53,730 nucleotides of DNA from a virus, in IMG/VR virus record IMGVR_UViG_3300003319_000115, positions 1 through 53,730 of that record. The stretch is one strand, 5' to 3'. Within the stretch, counting starts at the first letter, position 1; every line of letters begins with the position of its first letter. Shown here one piece after another: positions 1 through 8,961 of this stretch. The notes beneath the pieces are model-generated. The model did no database searches. It had not been told where the DNA came from and saw nothing but the letters and a program-made list of their open reading frames with translations. The position numbers were made by a program, and so were the translations under genes.

Positions 1-24
1 CAAGCTTCCTGTCCAAAAGCTACG
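1..24. repeat. 24-bp terminal repeat joining the two window ends
   Basis: Bases 1-24 are identical to bases 53707-53730. The polymerase reading frame that leaves the right end continues in the correct frame from base 2. The simplest reading is a circular (or circularly permuted) genome cut at an arbitrary point, not a physical terminal repeat. Confidence 0.9.
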
Positions 25-436
25 CGATGGAAAGGTCACTACGAACGAGGACGCAATCGTATATCTCATTGGCTACGCAAAAGGAAAAGCCGAAAGCTAT
101 AAAACTATACAATATAAAAACCAATGGCTTCTTATCGAAGCTATTCTTCGCGGTATCTTGGAAATTAGAGGCATTCGTCAGTTGTTGTCGAATTATATTC
201 TCGCCCGCATTTCCGCAGACAACAGAATTCGTTCTACTTATAAAGTCGCCGGGCCGGAAACAGGTCGTTGGGCCGCTGAACATTTTGTTGATGGATCAGG
301 AAACAACGCTCAGACATTCCCTAGAGGTCACGTCGAATTAACAGAAGGAGAAATGGCGGATGTTGAGAAGTTACTTAAAGAGCTTGAGAGTGAGGTTGAA
401 GAGGATCAAGAAGAACTTGAAGAAGAATATGCATAA
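1..436 (+). CDS. polA: UDG-like/DNA polymerase I N-terminal half (3' end of the gene starting at 52427)
   Basis: This is the continuation across the circle junction of the gene that begins at 52427; the whole product would be 571 residues. This part supplies the thumb and start of the palm of a family A polymerase. The conserved nucleotide-strand motif GPETGRWAAEHF followed by NNAQTFPRG (about residues 511-536, equivalent to TGR-SS-PNLQNIP) is visible. Immediately after it, where a normal polymerase runs on into motif A, the chain instead enters a very acidic Glu/Asp-rich tail of about 35 residues and stops at 436. The rest of the polymerase is a separate gene at 550. Overlap of 8 bases with the next small gene suggests translational coupling. 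Confidence 0.85.
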   Translation, partial: KLPVQKLRDGKVTTNEDAIVYLIGYAKGKAESYKTIQYKNQWLLIEAILRGILEIRGIRQLLSNYILARISADNRIRSTYKVAGPETGRWAAEHFVDGSGNNAQTFPRGHVELTEGEMADVEKLLKELESEVEEDQEELEEEYA

Positions 437-560
437 ACATGCTGGTTATGTGGTTACTTGGTATGCAATGGGAAGGTTAAGAGTCGGGCTTAAGTGTAGT
501 GAGTGTGGAGCTATAGTCGGACAAGATTGGGTACCTGAACATATTTTCGATGAAAATTAA
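429..560 (+). CDS. Small putative zinc-binding protein lying in the polymerase split
   Basis: A 43-residue frame that overlaps the polymerase N-half stop by 8 bases and the C-half start by 11 bases, so the three frames form a coupled chain. It contains one CSECG (CxxC) pair and several His residues near its start (MHKHAG), compatible with a small zinc ribbon. It is not part of the canonical polymerase sequence. It could be a remnant of whatever element split the polymerase gene. No function is claimed. Confidence 0.5.
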   Translation: MHKHAGYVVTWYAMGRLRVGLKCSECGAIVGQDWVPEHIFDEN

Positions 561-1395
561 AATCCGCTCCATGATAGTCGCACCTCCTGGTAAAGTTCTA
601 CTAATGTGTGACTTATCTCAAGCTGAATCGTGGGTAGTAGCATACTTAGCTAACGAACCACGGATGAAACATGCTTTGCAATACGGAGATATTCATACGG
701 AGACAGCGGGTAGTGCAATATTCTTTCCATACGGATGTAGTCATAATTGGGATAAAGATTTACGAACGTGTAGTGTTTGCGGTAATGTTGTTACAACTGA
801 GATGCGGTACATCGGAAAGAGATGGAATCATGCTTCTGCATACCGTATGAAACCTGCGCGGGCTGCACAAGTAGTAAATAAGGACAGCGACCAGCCCCCT
901 TATGTAACTATCACCGTTGCACAATCAACCGAATACAGTAAGGCTTGGCATTCCTACTATAACCTCAAACCGTGGTGGGGTGAAATTGAGTACCAACTTG
1001 GAGTTAACCGCACTATGGTTACTCCTTATGGTCGTAAGAGGACTTTCTTTGGTGGATGGGGAGATGAGTTATTCAAAGAAGCAACCGCGTTTGTACCACA
1101 ATCAACGGTTGCGGATCATTTTAATGGTGCTGTGCAACCTGAACTTGGTATTAGTGGGGGTTTGCTTAGTATTTATACTAATATTGTTCTACCAAATCCA
1201 GAAATTAAACTAATCAACCAGAGTCACGATAGTTGTATGTTGGAAGTTCCACAGAGTAGTTACGTTGAAGTAGCCCAACAAATGAAGAGTTACTTATTCC
1301 GCCCGATTATCATTAACGGAGAAACTTGTTCCATTCCAGTTGATTGCGAGGTTGGTGAACGTTGGGGAGAACTAGAGAAACTAAAGGTGGCTTAA
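550..1395 (+). CDS. polA: DNA polymerase I palm/fingers (C-terminal half of a split polymerase)
   Basis: 281 residues holding the catalytic core of a family A DNA polymerase. Motif A is DLSQAE (residues 21-26) with the first metal-binding Asp. Motif B in the fingers is RYIGKRWNHASAYRM (about 86-100). Motif C is HDS (226-228), where HDE is usual. The beginning, KIRSMIVAPPGK, is the normal continuation of the NNAQTFPRG motif that ends the upstream half, so the split falls between two adjacent conserved blocks. Between the DIHTETAG helix and motif B is an insert with C63, H65, C74 and C77, a likely small zinc ribbon. The two halves probably associate to form one polymerase. All key catalytic residues are present. 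Confidence 0.9.
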   Translation: MKIKIRSMIVAPPGKVLLMCDLSQAESWVVAYLANEPRMKHALQYGDIHTETAGSAIFFPYGCSHNWDKDLRTCSVCGNVVTTEMRYIGKRWNHASAYRMKPARAAQVVNKDSDQPPYVTITVAQSTEYSKAWHSYYNLKPWWGEIEYQLGVNRTMVTPYGRKRTFFGGWGDELFKEATAFVPQSTVADHFNGAVQPELGISGGLLSIYTNIVLPNPEIKLINQSHDSCMLEVPQSSYVEVAQQMKSYLFRPIIINGETCSIPVDCEVGERWGELEKLKVA

Positions 1396-1572
1396 ATGTA
1401 CGGTATTGAACTAGATACAGAAGAAAAGGCACGCTGTTGGGACGAGATGATTAGTATGTTGGAGGAGCTTGGTAAGAAAGATGATGTTAAAGCTAAGACC
1501 GTTGTCAGTATTGTTAGTACCTTAATTCGTGCTGCTATGTTAGTAGTGAAGATGGAACTTGATAAGAGATAA
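1396..1572 (+). CDS. Hypothetical 58-residue protein
   Basis: The ATG follows the polymerase stop directly (TAA then ATG with no gap). The predicted chain is charged and alpha-helical, beginning MYGIELDTEEKARCWDEM, with no membrane segment or metal motif. Position between polymerase and a DUF3987-like ATPase suggests a replication-block accessory protein, but the family is not recognised. Confidence 0.6.
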   Translation: MYGIELDTEEKARCWDEMISMLEELGKKDDVKAKTVVSIVSTLIRAAMLVVKMELDKR

Positions 1573-1575
1573 ATT

Positions 1576-1905
1576 ATGAAACTAACTAAAACAGTAACTA
1601 GAGTAGAAATGGAAGATGCCATATACAACCCACCGTGGTATATGGGTAAAGCCCACACGGATTTTGATAGAGATACAATTACATATACAGTCATTCCTTT
1701 CAATGTAATTGTAGCTTTTATCAATTACCTACTTATTCAAATTCGATTTCGTTTACCTATAAATTTACAAGAAGCTGAAAAACACAATTATTATCAATTA
1801 GGTTACAAAAGGGGTTTCGAAAACGGTTGCATTAAGGGTGCTGCTGACGCTAGTGCTCATTGGACAGACAGAGTAAAAAATGGCTTACCAAAGAAAATGT
1901 CCTAA
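1576..1905 (+). CDS. Hypothetical protein with one hydrophobic segment
   Basis: 109 residues, starting 3 bases after the previous stop. A hydrophobic stretch (about residues 38-56, VIPFNVIVAFINYLLI) could be a membrane helix and is followed by a polar, Tyr/Asn-rich C-terminus. It overlaps the next gene by 26 bases, consistent with coupled translation. The family is not recognised. Confidence 0.65.
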   Translation: MKLTKTVTRVEMEDAIYNPPWYMGKAHTDFDRDTITYTVIPFNVIVAFINYLLIQIRFRLPINLQEAEKHNYYQLGYKRGFENGCIKGAADASAHWTDRVKNGLPKKMS

Positions 1906-3049
1906 CTGGCTAGAGAGTTTTATAACGTGGTCAATGCCGAGAAGTGAAGCACCTTCGACCTTCATCCTCTGGACGGGATTATTCACGTTATCCTCCGCAC
2001 TTAGACGTAGAGTACAAGTTCCCAAAACACTTCTTGGCGGTTGGGCTGCACCACCAAATTTATACGTTATCTTTGTAGCACCACCCGGTAAAGCACGTAA
2101 GTCTACAACTGCCGGTTATGCAGATGACTTACTTGACGATGTGCCGGGGATTACACGTTCCTCCACTAGCACCAGTCAAGCCGCTTTAATGAAAAAGATT
2201 GCAGACACGGATGATAGCTCTATTTCCATCCTCTCGTCCGAGTTTGCAACCTTTATCCTTAAATCCGGCCTTGATATGTTCGACTTCCTAACCGATATCT
2301 ACGATGGCAAAAAATCTATTACAAACGAAACCATCGGACGTGGATTTGAGTTCGCGAATAAACCCTGCATTAATATGCTCGCTGCAACAACTCCTGAATG
2401 GATTGCAACAGGAATGCCAGAGAGCGTTATTGGAGGAGGGTTTGCGTCGAGAGTCATCTTCATCTATGAAGATAAGGTCCGCAGACGGCAACTTATTTAT
2501 AAGAATCTCGATTATACCGGAATTAACAGACTTCACGATGATCTTAAATCGGACTTGATTCACATTGCAACGAACATTGCAGGGGATTTTGCGTTCGATA
2601 ACGTATTAACAGAACAATGGATTAACAATTGGTACGTAGAAAACGCTGACAAACTACCGCCTGAACAGTACAAACTCCACGGTTATTACGAACGAAAGCC
2701 CGCTCATATCTTAAAAGTAGCCCAGCTTCTACATGTTGCTTATTCAGATGAACTTGTTCTTACTCAAAAAGATTTAGAAAACGCCATTACAATACTAGAA
2801 CAAGTCGAAAAGAATCTACCAAAAGCATTTAACATGATTGGTAAAAATCGTTACACTGTAGACATGAGACGTATTCTTGAATACATTCAAGAAAAGAAAA
2901 AGGTTGGACGTCGAGAACTGCTTAGTAATTTCTACCAAGCAGCGACACCCAACCTTTTAAACGAACTAGTTGCGGGCTTAATTCAAATGGGAGCAGTAGT
3001 TAGTGAATATAACCGAGAGGAAGAAGAAGCCTATTACATAGCAGTATAA
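1880..3049 (+). CDS. DUF3987-like P-loop protein (putative phage replication ATPase)
   Basis: 389 residues. Residues about 62-75 read VIFVAPPGKARKSTT, a Walker A-like loop in the arrangement seen in DUF3987/YfjI-type proteins. A segment FATFILKSGLDMFDFLTDIYDG and a later MLAATTPEWI, then a GGGFASR arginine-finger-like stretch, also match that family's layout of sensing and finger elements. The C-terminal 100 residues are helical and could be a winged-helix DNA-binding part. These proteins are usually linked to phage or mobile-element replication as helicase/primase-associated ATPases; that role is inferred. It is the last plus-strand gene, and only 2 bases separate its stop from the stop of the converging late block. 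Confidence 0.7.
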   Translation: MAYQRKCPNWLESFITWSMPRSEAPSTFILWTGLFTLSSALRRRVQVPKTLLGGWAAPPNLYVIFVAPPGKARKSTTAGYADDLLDDVPGITRSSTSTSQAALMKKIADTDDSSISILSSEFATFILKSGLDMFDFLTDIYDGKKSITNETIGRGFEFANKPCINMLAATTPEWIATGMPESVIGGGFASRVIFIYEDKVRRRQLIYKNLDYTGINRLHDDLKSDLIHIATNIAGDFAFDNVLTEQWINNWYVENADKLPPEQYKLHGYYERKPAHILKVAQLLHVAYSDELVLTQKDLENAITILEQVEKNLPKAFNMIGKNRYTVDMRRILEYIQEKKKVGRRELLSNFYQAATPNLLNELVAGLIQMGAVVSEYNREEEEAYYIAV

Positions 3050-3051
3050 CT

Positions 3052-6000
3052 CTACTTCCTCTTAGGTGTGTTACCAGTCCATTGATCCACCACACTAGCT
3101 GGACCTCTCTCATAACCTAAACCTAATCCAATACCTGTATTAACTTCCTCAAGTTTTAACTTATAATACTCTCCACTATCATCAATGGTGGGAACGCTAA
3201 TCGTGTAGCCTTCGCGCACGATTTCGTCCCACCAATTTTTATTTTGTTCATCTACGCGCGCACCTAAAGCTTGGCCCGCTACTTGATATCCCAAGTAACC
3301 ATTTTGCCACATTTCAAAAGCCCGCCACCAACCACTAACTGCGGAGTAGCCGGGAACCATTAAGGTCGCGTTGCGTAACAAGTTCTTCCTACCTGCCGTA
3401 GCAATAAACTCATTATCGTTTGTTGCGTCTCTAGCATTCTGATATGCAGTTACGAGAGGACCACCACCAAACAAGAGTGAGTTTGGTGTAGTCATCCAAC
3501 CGGATAAGTTAAATCCAGTAACAGCGTCGGCAGCGCGTAGAGCGATTTGAACTTCTGAAAACCTACGCATTCTTCCTACACGTTCTCCTAAATCCCCCAA
3601 CGTTGCTAACTTTCCTACAAATCTACTTTGCCACGCTGTCCATTGACCAAACTGACCAAACACTTTACCAGCTAACTTATCCCAACCTAAGGGATGGTTC
3701 ATGGCCCCATACACAAATCCTGTTTGTGCCCCATTAACACGCGCTAAGAACTTAGCGGCGTCTTGATATTGTTGCTTAGTGATAAGCCGGTCGAACTCTA
3801 GTTGAACGGAAGGATCGAAGGCGCTTAGACCAATCTTTTTATACACTTGCGCTTTATTCTCACTCCCATTCACTAATCCCTTCAACGCTTCCGCCGTGTT
3901 CGTAAACGATTCTAGGAACGCCGCCGAATGAAAGTTGTCATAAGCAGTTTTCTGCATCGAACCCGTAAACATGACATTCATGTAACCTTCCATGAGGCCA
4001 CGCCCAAACTCACGAACAACTCCGGGTTGTTCACCGGGAACGGAGAATTCAATAGGACTGAATTCACCAAATTGACCGGATTTCTTAAAGGCTTCCCGGA
4101 GTTCCCTCATTTCTCCGGTAGGTGCTAGGTACTTCAACAACCTTCTCGTTCTCTCCAATCCATGTAATGCATAATAGTTACCAATCATTCCTACAAAGTC
4201 ACGCGCACCTGCAACTGGACGTAAACCCTGTGCAGAAGCTTCAGCAATACCAATGTAGCGATTGAAGGTTTTACTGAACAGTTCAGCAACGTCTTTGGGA
4301 CTACGCTGGATACCTAACGTTTTTAAGAACTCCGAAGTATGCTCTGCCGTAGCATCAGCAATACGCTTACTACGGCCCGCCATACCTTCTAAGTAATCTA
4401 CCATCCTTGTCTCGATCTGTTGTGCATTCTTAGGTGCAGTAAGAGCAATACGTTTTACTTCTGCACTTATAGCATTCTTAGCATTGTTCCATGCTTCATT
4501 AAAGCCAAGCTCCTTTTTAATCGCACCAGTAGCATAACGAACTAACAGAGACATTGGATCTCTGTCAAGCATGTCGTTATTTAGCTCACCAGTGCGTATG
4601 AGTTCGCTAACAAACTCGTCAGGGCGACGCGACTTTAAAATATCTTCCTCAATAATAGCATCAGGGAATTGTCTATAGTGAGGAATGTACACTCTGATAA
4701 TGCGATCTTCTGCAATACCAGTAAGTTTGCTCAAGTCTCTAAAGTGGTCATCAAGCATCCGTGCAGCAACAGTAAATCTACCTTTAAGGTGTTCGGGAAC
4801 ACGTTGCTTAAGAAACTCATCTCGCGTAAGCCCAAACTTAGGGTCAAGTGCTTGTGCATAACGAGTAATAGCTAATAGAGAACTAGTATTCATATTACTA
4901 GCTGTTACTCGTTGAAACATTTCAAATGCTTTCATATGTAAGTCGTCCATTTGCATTTGATCTTTATGGACAGACATTACAGCTTGGAAAGCTTCAGGTT
5001 CTAATCCACGCTTCTCAGCATTGATATAAGCACGACGATACTTGAATACTTTATCAAGATCCACCTTGTTATCATACAACCATTGACCATCAGTAACTTC
5101 CTGTTTGGTCATTGAGCGGTGGAGGAGAGACGAGCGAACCTCGTTAGCACTAAGGGTTTCGGTGTAATCAAGTAAAAGTGCCCGCTCAGCACTAGTCATT
5201 CCCTTTAATACGTTGTCTAAGGGAAGGAACTTAACTTTCAGAGGTGTTACCTTACTAACATATTGTCTATGCAATACTTGTAAGCTATCGAATACTCTTG
5301 CGTAAAGACTTGTACGATACGTGTTATCAATAGATTTAAAATAATCGCCTCTAGCTGTTAACCAGGGTAAGCGAATATTGAGATAGTCAGCAATACCACC
5401 CAAGAACTTACTACCATAATTCGCTTCAAAGGGTTGCTCATACGCTTTAGGATACCTAACAGGCATACTCGGAGGTAACACAACTCCATCAGGAACAGGA
5501 GAATCAACAAGATCAATATTCTTCTCTTGTCCTGATTTATTAACAAACGCTAATGCTTCTTCACCGTTGCTGAACTTTTCCAGTACCTTCCCATCTTGTA
5601 CTCTCCTTAATATCACACCCCCACCCGGAACCATGTCGAAGTACATATTGTTCGTAATGGTAGCTACACTAAGTCTAGACGCAACCTCAGTATTAGCATC
5701 AATGTGACGTTGACGCTCCTCTAAGAGTCGGTCTATAGTAGCTTTGAGAACTGCGTGTTCTTCGTCGGGCAGTAGCTTTTCGAGACGTTTATTAAATCTA
5801 CTAACAAACTCATTTCTTAACGCAGGTATATCAGCTTGTGTGAATCCCTTTTCCTGCACAAAGGACTCAAACAAGTTATTGAAATTTATGCTAGCTGAAC
5901 CCCTTAACTTATCATACGCTTCTGCTAGCTGAGAAATCGTATGATAGAACTCAGCAAAGTATTGATTCAAAACTCTATCATACTTATCTTGAAGCTTGTT

Positions 6001-8961
6001 CTTTAATGGTGTAATCTTCACACCATCCATTTCTTGCTTGAGAACAAGTAGGCGGGCTCTTGCTGCATCACTGCCGGGAGCGGGCGTTGGTGTTGCCTGC
6101 TTAACACTTTGTAGCTCTGATACATTCTTATTAACATCACCTTTACCTAACTCAAACTCCAAACGGTCAATATCATTAGTTGATGTACTCAAGCTTTTGA
6201 TCGTTCCTAGTACACCAAAATCCTGATTCTTTAACAAACTCGTGTCACCAATCAACTCGCTAACAGCACCAGCAACTTGCTTGAATCGCTTGTCGAAGAA
6301 TTCTGTTTCACCAATACGAGGACTTTCTCTATTTCTAATTGCGCCATAATCATCATACAGCTTGGCTAAAGCTTCATTCAAATCTTTGTACTTTGAAATA
6401 TAATAATTAGCAATATCACTCGGTGACCCTGTGTACCAAGTTCTAATTGCTTCACGGTCGAATGCGTCTTTTTCTTTGTAATTAAGCTTAAGGTCTTGAG
6501 TAATATTTCTAAGTAAATTATCACTATCTACAGAAGGATGTGATAATCCTTCCAACAGGGTATTAATATCAACTTTCGCCACTGTACCTCTAGCTAATAC
6601 ATATTCAACTACATCCCCACCTAAACCGATAATATAGTTTAGTTGGGGATTTTGCGTTTCTGCTGGTCCAACTTTCTTAGGTTCAGCTAAACCTAATGAT
6701 ACTAAAGCATCGTGTTTTCCTCTTTCAAAATTAGGATTCTTAGTACCATTTCCCTCTTTTAAATATCCAATCATCTCTGGTTGAACTTTCAAAGCACCAA
6801 CGTCAACTAGTTCTGTAACAATTCCACCAATATAAGTCATGTTCAACAACCGTAGTGCTTCTGTATCATTTGGCACTATCTTATTAAAATGATCGTACAA
6901 TGAATCTAATGCTTCATTAATGGATTTTCTAGAATTAAGATAATGTGTAACAATACGCACACCGTCACCAGTTAACCATACTTCTGTATCATCGTGGGTT
7001 AATGGTGTTGCAATCTTTTCTCCTTCGGTCTTGCTTATAATATGTGCAATAACAGTTTCTCTATCAAGCCCCATCTCAGGGTCATTAATTGCTTCATTTA
7101 AGATATCAAATGGAGCATAGTTAAGTAACATCCTTTGTTGTTGATTTTTATCTAAATTACCATAACGCAACATGAAATTTGTGTAACGCTTAGACCCCTT
7201 AAATTCTTTACCAACAACACTCCCCTTCGCCATCTTAGCCTTCAATGCTTCCAACTTCGCTTCAACAGTATTTGGAGAGCGAGGAATAATTGTAGCTTGT
7301 GCAGCATTGGGAACGTCGCGGATGTCGTTGTGCTTGACTGAAAGCTCATTACCCTCACTGTCCTTCAACTTAATAACGTCACCATCTTGACCCTGAACAA
7401 AATACGACTTCCCATTAACAGAAACTTCCTCTTGCGGAATAAAGCCCGTTCGTTGAAAGAACTCAATGTGCCCAGTTGGTGTATTCTTATCTGCAATCAA
7501 TACATCAAACGTACCATCAGCATTCTTTCTGCTGATTCCTTGGCGCACGTTCTTAACAACATCATCATCCTCTAGTTTGGGAGGATTATTTATCAACTCC
7601 TTTAATTCTGCTTCCTCTCTAATTAAATTACTTTCCAACCTTGCCCGATCAGCAGCAAATTCTACAGTACCAGCAGCTTTAATTGCTTTGATGTCAGCAA
7701 TAATACGTTCCTTAATGTCTATCTCATCTTCATATGCTTGATACTTAGCTGCCCCCTTTTCTGTGAACAATGTCTCTGCGTGAGCAAAACTAGAAGCAAT
7801 ATCAGCAGATTGCACACCACGAACGATCTGTGCTCCCGGTATGCGTAACTTACCAGTGATTACAGCTTGAGCTAGATTATCAGCTGTAGCTATCGCCTCT
7901 AACTTCGCTGTACCAGAATTGATACTATCATCAATGTAAAGCTTTAATTGACGCTCATAGAGTAAGTTACGAGCTACAGTCTGAATAAGCTCGGGAGCTT
8001 CTAGAACGTTCCTTCCTCTAACACCTTGAAAGAAATCCACCGCAAACCCTAGTGGAATTCCCATAATGGTATTAAAGACGATATTCTTAAATGCATCTTT
8101 ATTACCAGCTTCACCAACAATACCGCCCGCTAAACCACCCACTGCACCACCCACCGTATCACCGATTAGATCGCGAGCTAACTTACCTAAACGTGGACCA
8201 CGTGCAGCATTTAGTAAAGCTTCACGACCAACGGTTTGTGTTGTACCTTTTACTAAGTTCTCTGCAATTTCTTTTCCTGCTTTCCTAAACGCACTTCCAG
8301 CCAAAGCTTCCTTTGTCACCATAGAAGCTCCACCAGTAGCGAAAATCATGATACCGTCAGCAAGGGCGTCTCGCATCTTTTCAGCCCTTTCCTCGGGCTT
8401 TAAGGCCCTCAAATCCTCACCAAAGGCTGTGTTTGCGAGAGTTTCAATGGGTCGCCCAACCATCTCCAAAAGCCCCAAGCCTAACGCGGGAACCCCTTTG
8501 GCAATAGTTGATAACTTTTCATCGCTCTTAGCAAAAGAGCGAGCAGAGTTGACAAACTCTTGTGCTCCTTCCGCACCACCACTAAGAGCCTGTACTCTAG
8601 CTGGAGTAAGGTCTTGTACACCAGAAATAGTGTAATCACCAATAGCTAACAGCTTGTTATAAAGCGCTACTGTAAAATCACTATAATCAGTGTTTTGTAA
8701 GTTAGTTAAAATTTTGTATCTATCAGCCAAGGCTTGCTTATTAATCATGTAATAGCCCGGCGTAAAAGCTTGCATGGTACGGGCTAAACCTGAAATATAC
8801 GATGTAAACGTAGTACGAGGTATACTATCGTCAACTTCGTCTAAAACACTATAATCAATCTTAGTATCTACTGCTTTTCTAGTAGATGATTTTCCCGGCG
8901 CTGTTTGCTTAGGTTCTTCCTCCTCAAGAATGCTCCAATCAATAGGCTTGGGTCCAGTCAT
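3052..8961 (-). CDS. Giant internal virion/ejection protein (1969 residues)
   Basis: The largest gene and the last of the late block. It starts at the last base of the preceding gene's stop. The sequence is mostly alpha-helical, with Ala/Gly-rich amphipathic and weakly hydrophobic stretches near residues 200-300 (KDAFKNIVFNTIMGIPLG region), a mixed middle, and a C-terminal part carrying FGQFGQWTAWQSRFVGK, a type of motif common at the C-termini of huge phage internal proteins. No lytic transglycosylase, peptidase or RNA polymerase motif was recognised. Position after two smaller putative internal proteins resembles the ejection-protein sets of podoviruses. The likely role is passing into or across the cell envelope ahead of DNA. 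A coding-strand enzyme domain hidden by divergence cannot be excluded. Confidence 0.75.
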   Translation of the reverse strand: MTGPKPIDWSILEEEEPKQTAPGKSSTRKAVDTKIDYSVLDEVDDSIPRTTFTSYISGLARTMQAFTPGYYMINKQALADRYKILTNLQNTDYSDFTVALYNKLLAIGDYTISGVQDLTPARVQALSGGAEGAQEFVNSARSFAKSDEKLSTIAKGVPALGLGLLEMVGRPIETLANTAFGEDLRALKPEERAEKMRDALADGIMIFATGGASMVTKEALAGSAFRKAGKEIAENLVKGTTQTVGREALLNAARGPRLGKLARDLIGDTVGGAVGGLAGGIVGEAGNKDAFKNIVFNTIMGIPLGFAVDFFQGVRGRNVLEAPELIQTVARNLLYERQLKLYIDDSINSGTAKLEAIATADNLAQAVITGKLRIPGAQIVRGVQSADIASSFAHAETLFTEKGAAKYQAYEDEIDIKERIIADIKAIKAAGTVEFAADRARLESNLIREEAELKELINNPPKLEDDDVVKNVRQGISRKNADGTFDVLIADKNTPTGHIEFFQRTGFIPQEEVSVNGKSYFVQGQDGDVIKLKDSEGNELSVKHNDIRDVPNAAQATIIPRSPNTVEAKLEALKAKMAKGSVVGKEFKGSKRYTNFMLRYGNLDKNQQQRMLLNYAPFDILNEAINDPEMGLDRETVIAHIISKTEGEKIATPLTHDDTEVWLTGDGVRIVTHYLNSRKSINEALDSLYDHFNKIVPNDTEALRLLNMTYIGGIVTELVDVGALKVQPEMIGYLKEGNGTKNPNFERGKHDALVSLGLAEPKKVGPAETQNPQLNYIIGLGGDVVEYVLARGTVAKVDINTLLEGLSHPSVDSDNLLRNITQDLKLNYKEKDAFDREAIRTWYTGSPSDIANYYISKYKDLNEALAKLYDDYGAIRNRESPRIGETEFFDKRFKQVAGAVSELIGDTSLLKNQDFGVLGTIKSLSTSTNDIDRLEFELGKGDVNKNVSELQSVKQATPTPAPGSDAARARLLVLKQEMDGVKITPLKNKLQDKYDRVLNQYFAEFYHTISQLAEAYDKLRGSASINFNNLFESFVQEKGFTQADIPALRNEFVSRFNKRLEKLLPDEEHAVLKATIDRLLEERQRHIDANTEVASRLSVATITNNMYFDMVPGGGVILRRVQDGKVLEKFSNGEEALAFVNKSGQEKNIDLVDSPVPDGVVLPPSMPVRYPKAYEQPFEANYGSKFLGGIADYLNIRLPWLTARGDYFKSIDNTYRTSLYARVFDSLQVLHRQYVSKVTPLKVKFLPLDNVLKGMTSAERALLLDYTETLSANEVRSSLLHRSMTKQEVTDGQWLYDNKVDLDKVFKYRRAYINAEKRGLEPEAFQAVMSVHKDQMQMDDLHMKAFEMFQRVTASNMNTSSLLAITRYAQALDPKFGLTRDEFLKQRVPEHLKGRFTVAARMLDDHFRDLSKLTGIAEDRIIRVYIPHYRQFPDAIIEEDILKSRRPDEFVSELIRTGELNNDMLDRDPMSLLVRYATGAIKKELGFNEAWNNAKNAISAEVKRIALTAPKNAQQIETRMVDYLEGMAGRSKRIADATAEHTSEFLKTLGIQRSPKDVAELFSKTFNRYIGIAEASAQGLRPVAGARDFVGMIGNYYALHGLERTRRLLKYLAPTGEMRELREAFKKSGQFGEFSPIEFSVPGEQPGVVREFGRGLMEGYMNVMFTGSMQKTAYDNFHSAAFLESFTNTAEALKGLVNGSENKAQVYKKIGLSAFDPSVQLEFDRLITKQQYQDAAKFLARVNGAQTGFVYGAMNHPLGWDKLAGKVFGQFGQWTAWQSRFVGKLATLGDLGERVGRMRRFSEVQIALRAADAVTGFNLSGWMTTPNSLLFGGGPLVTAYQNARDATNDNEFIATAGRKNLLRNATLMVPGYSAVSGWWRAFEMWQNGYLGYQVAGQALGARVDEQNKNWWDEIVREGYTISVPTIDDSGEYYKLKLEEVNTGIGLGLGYERGPASVVDQWTGNTPKRK

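Noticed and set aside
8066-8635. 189-residue plus-strand frame inside the 1969-residue gene
   Set aside because: Composition is Ala/Pro/Ser-rich and mirrors the antisense of a helical protein; no ribosome-binding site and whole late block is on the other strand.
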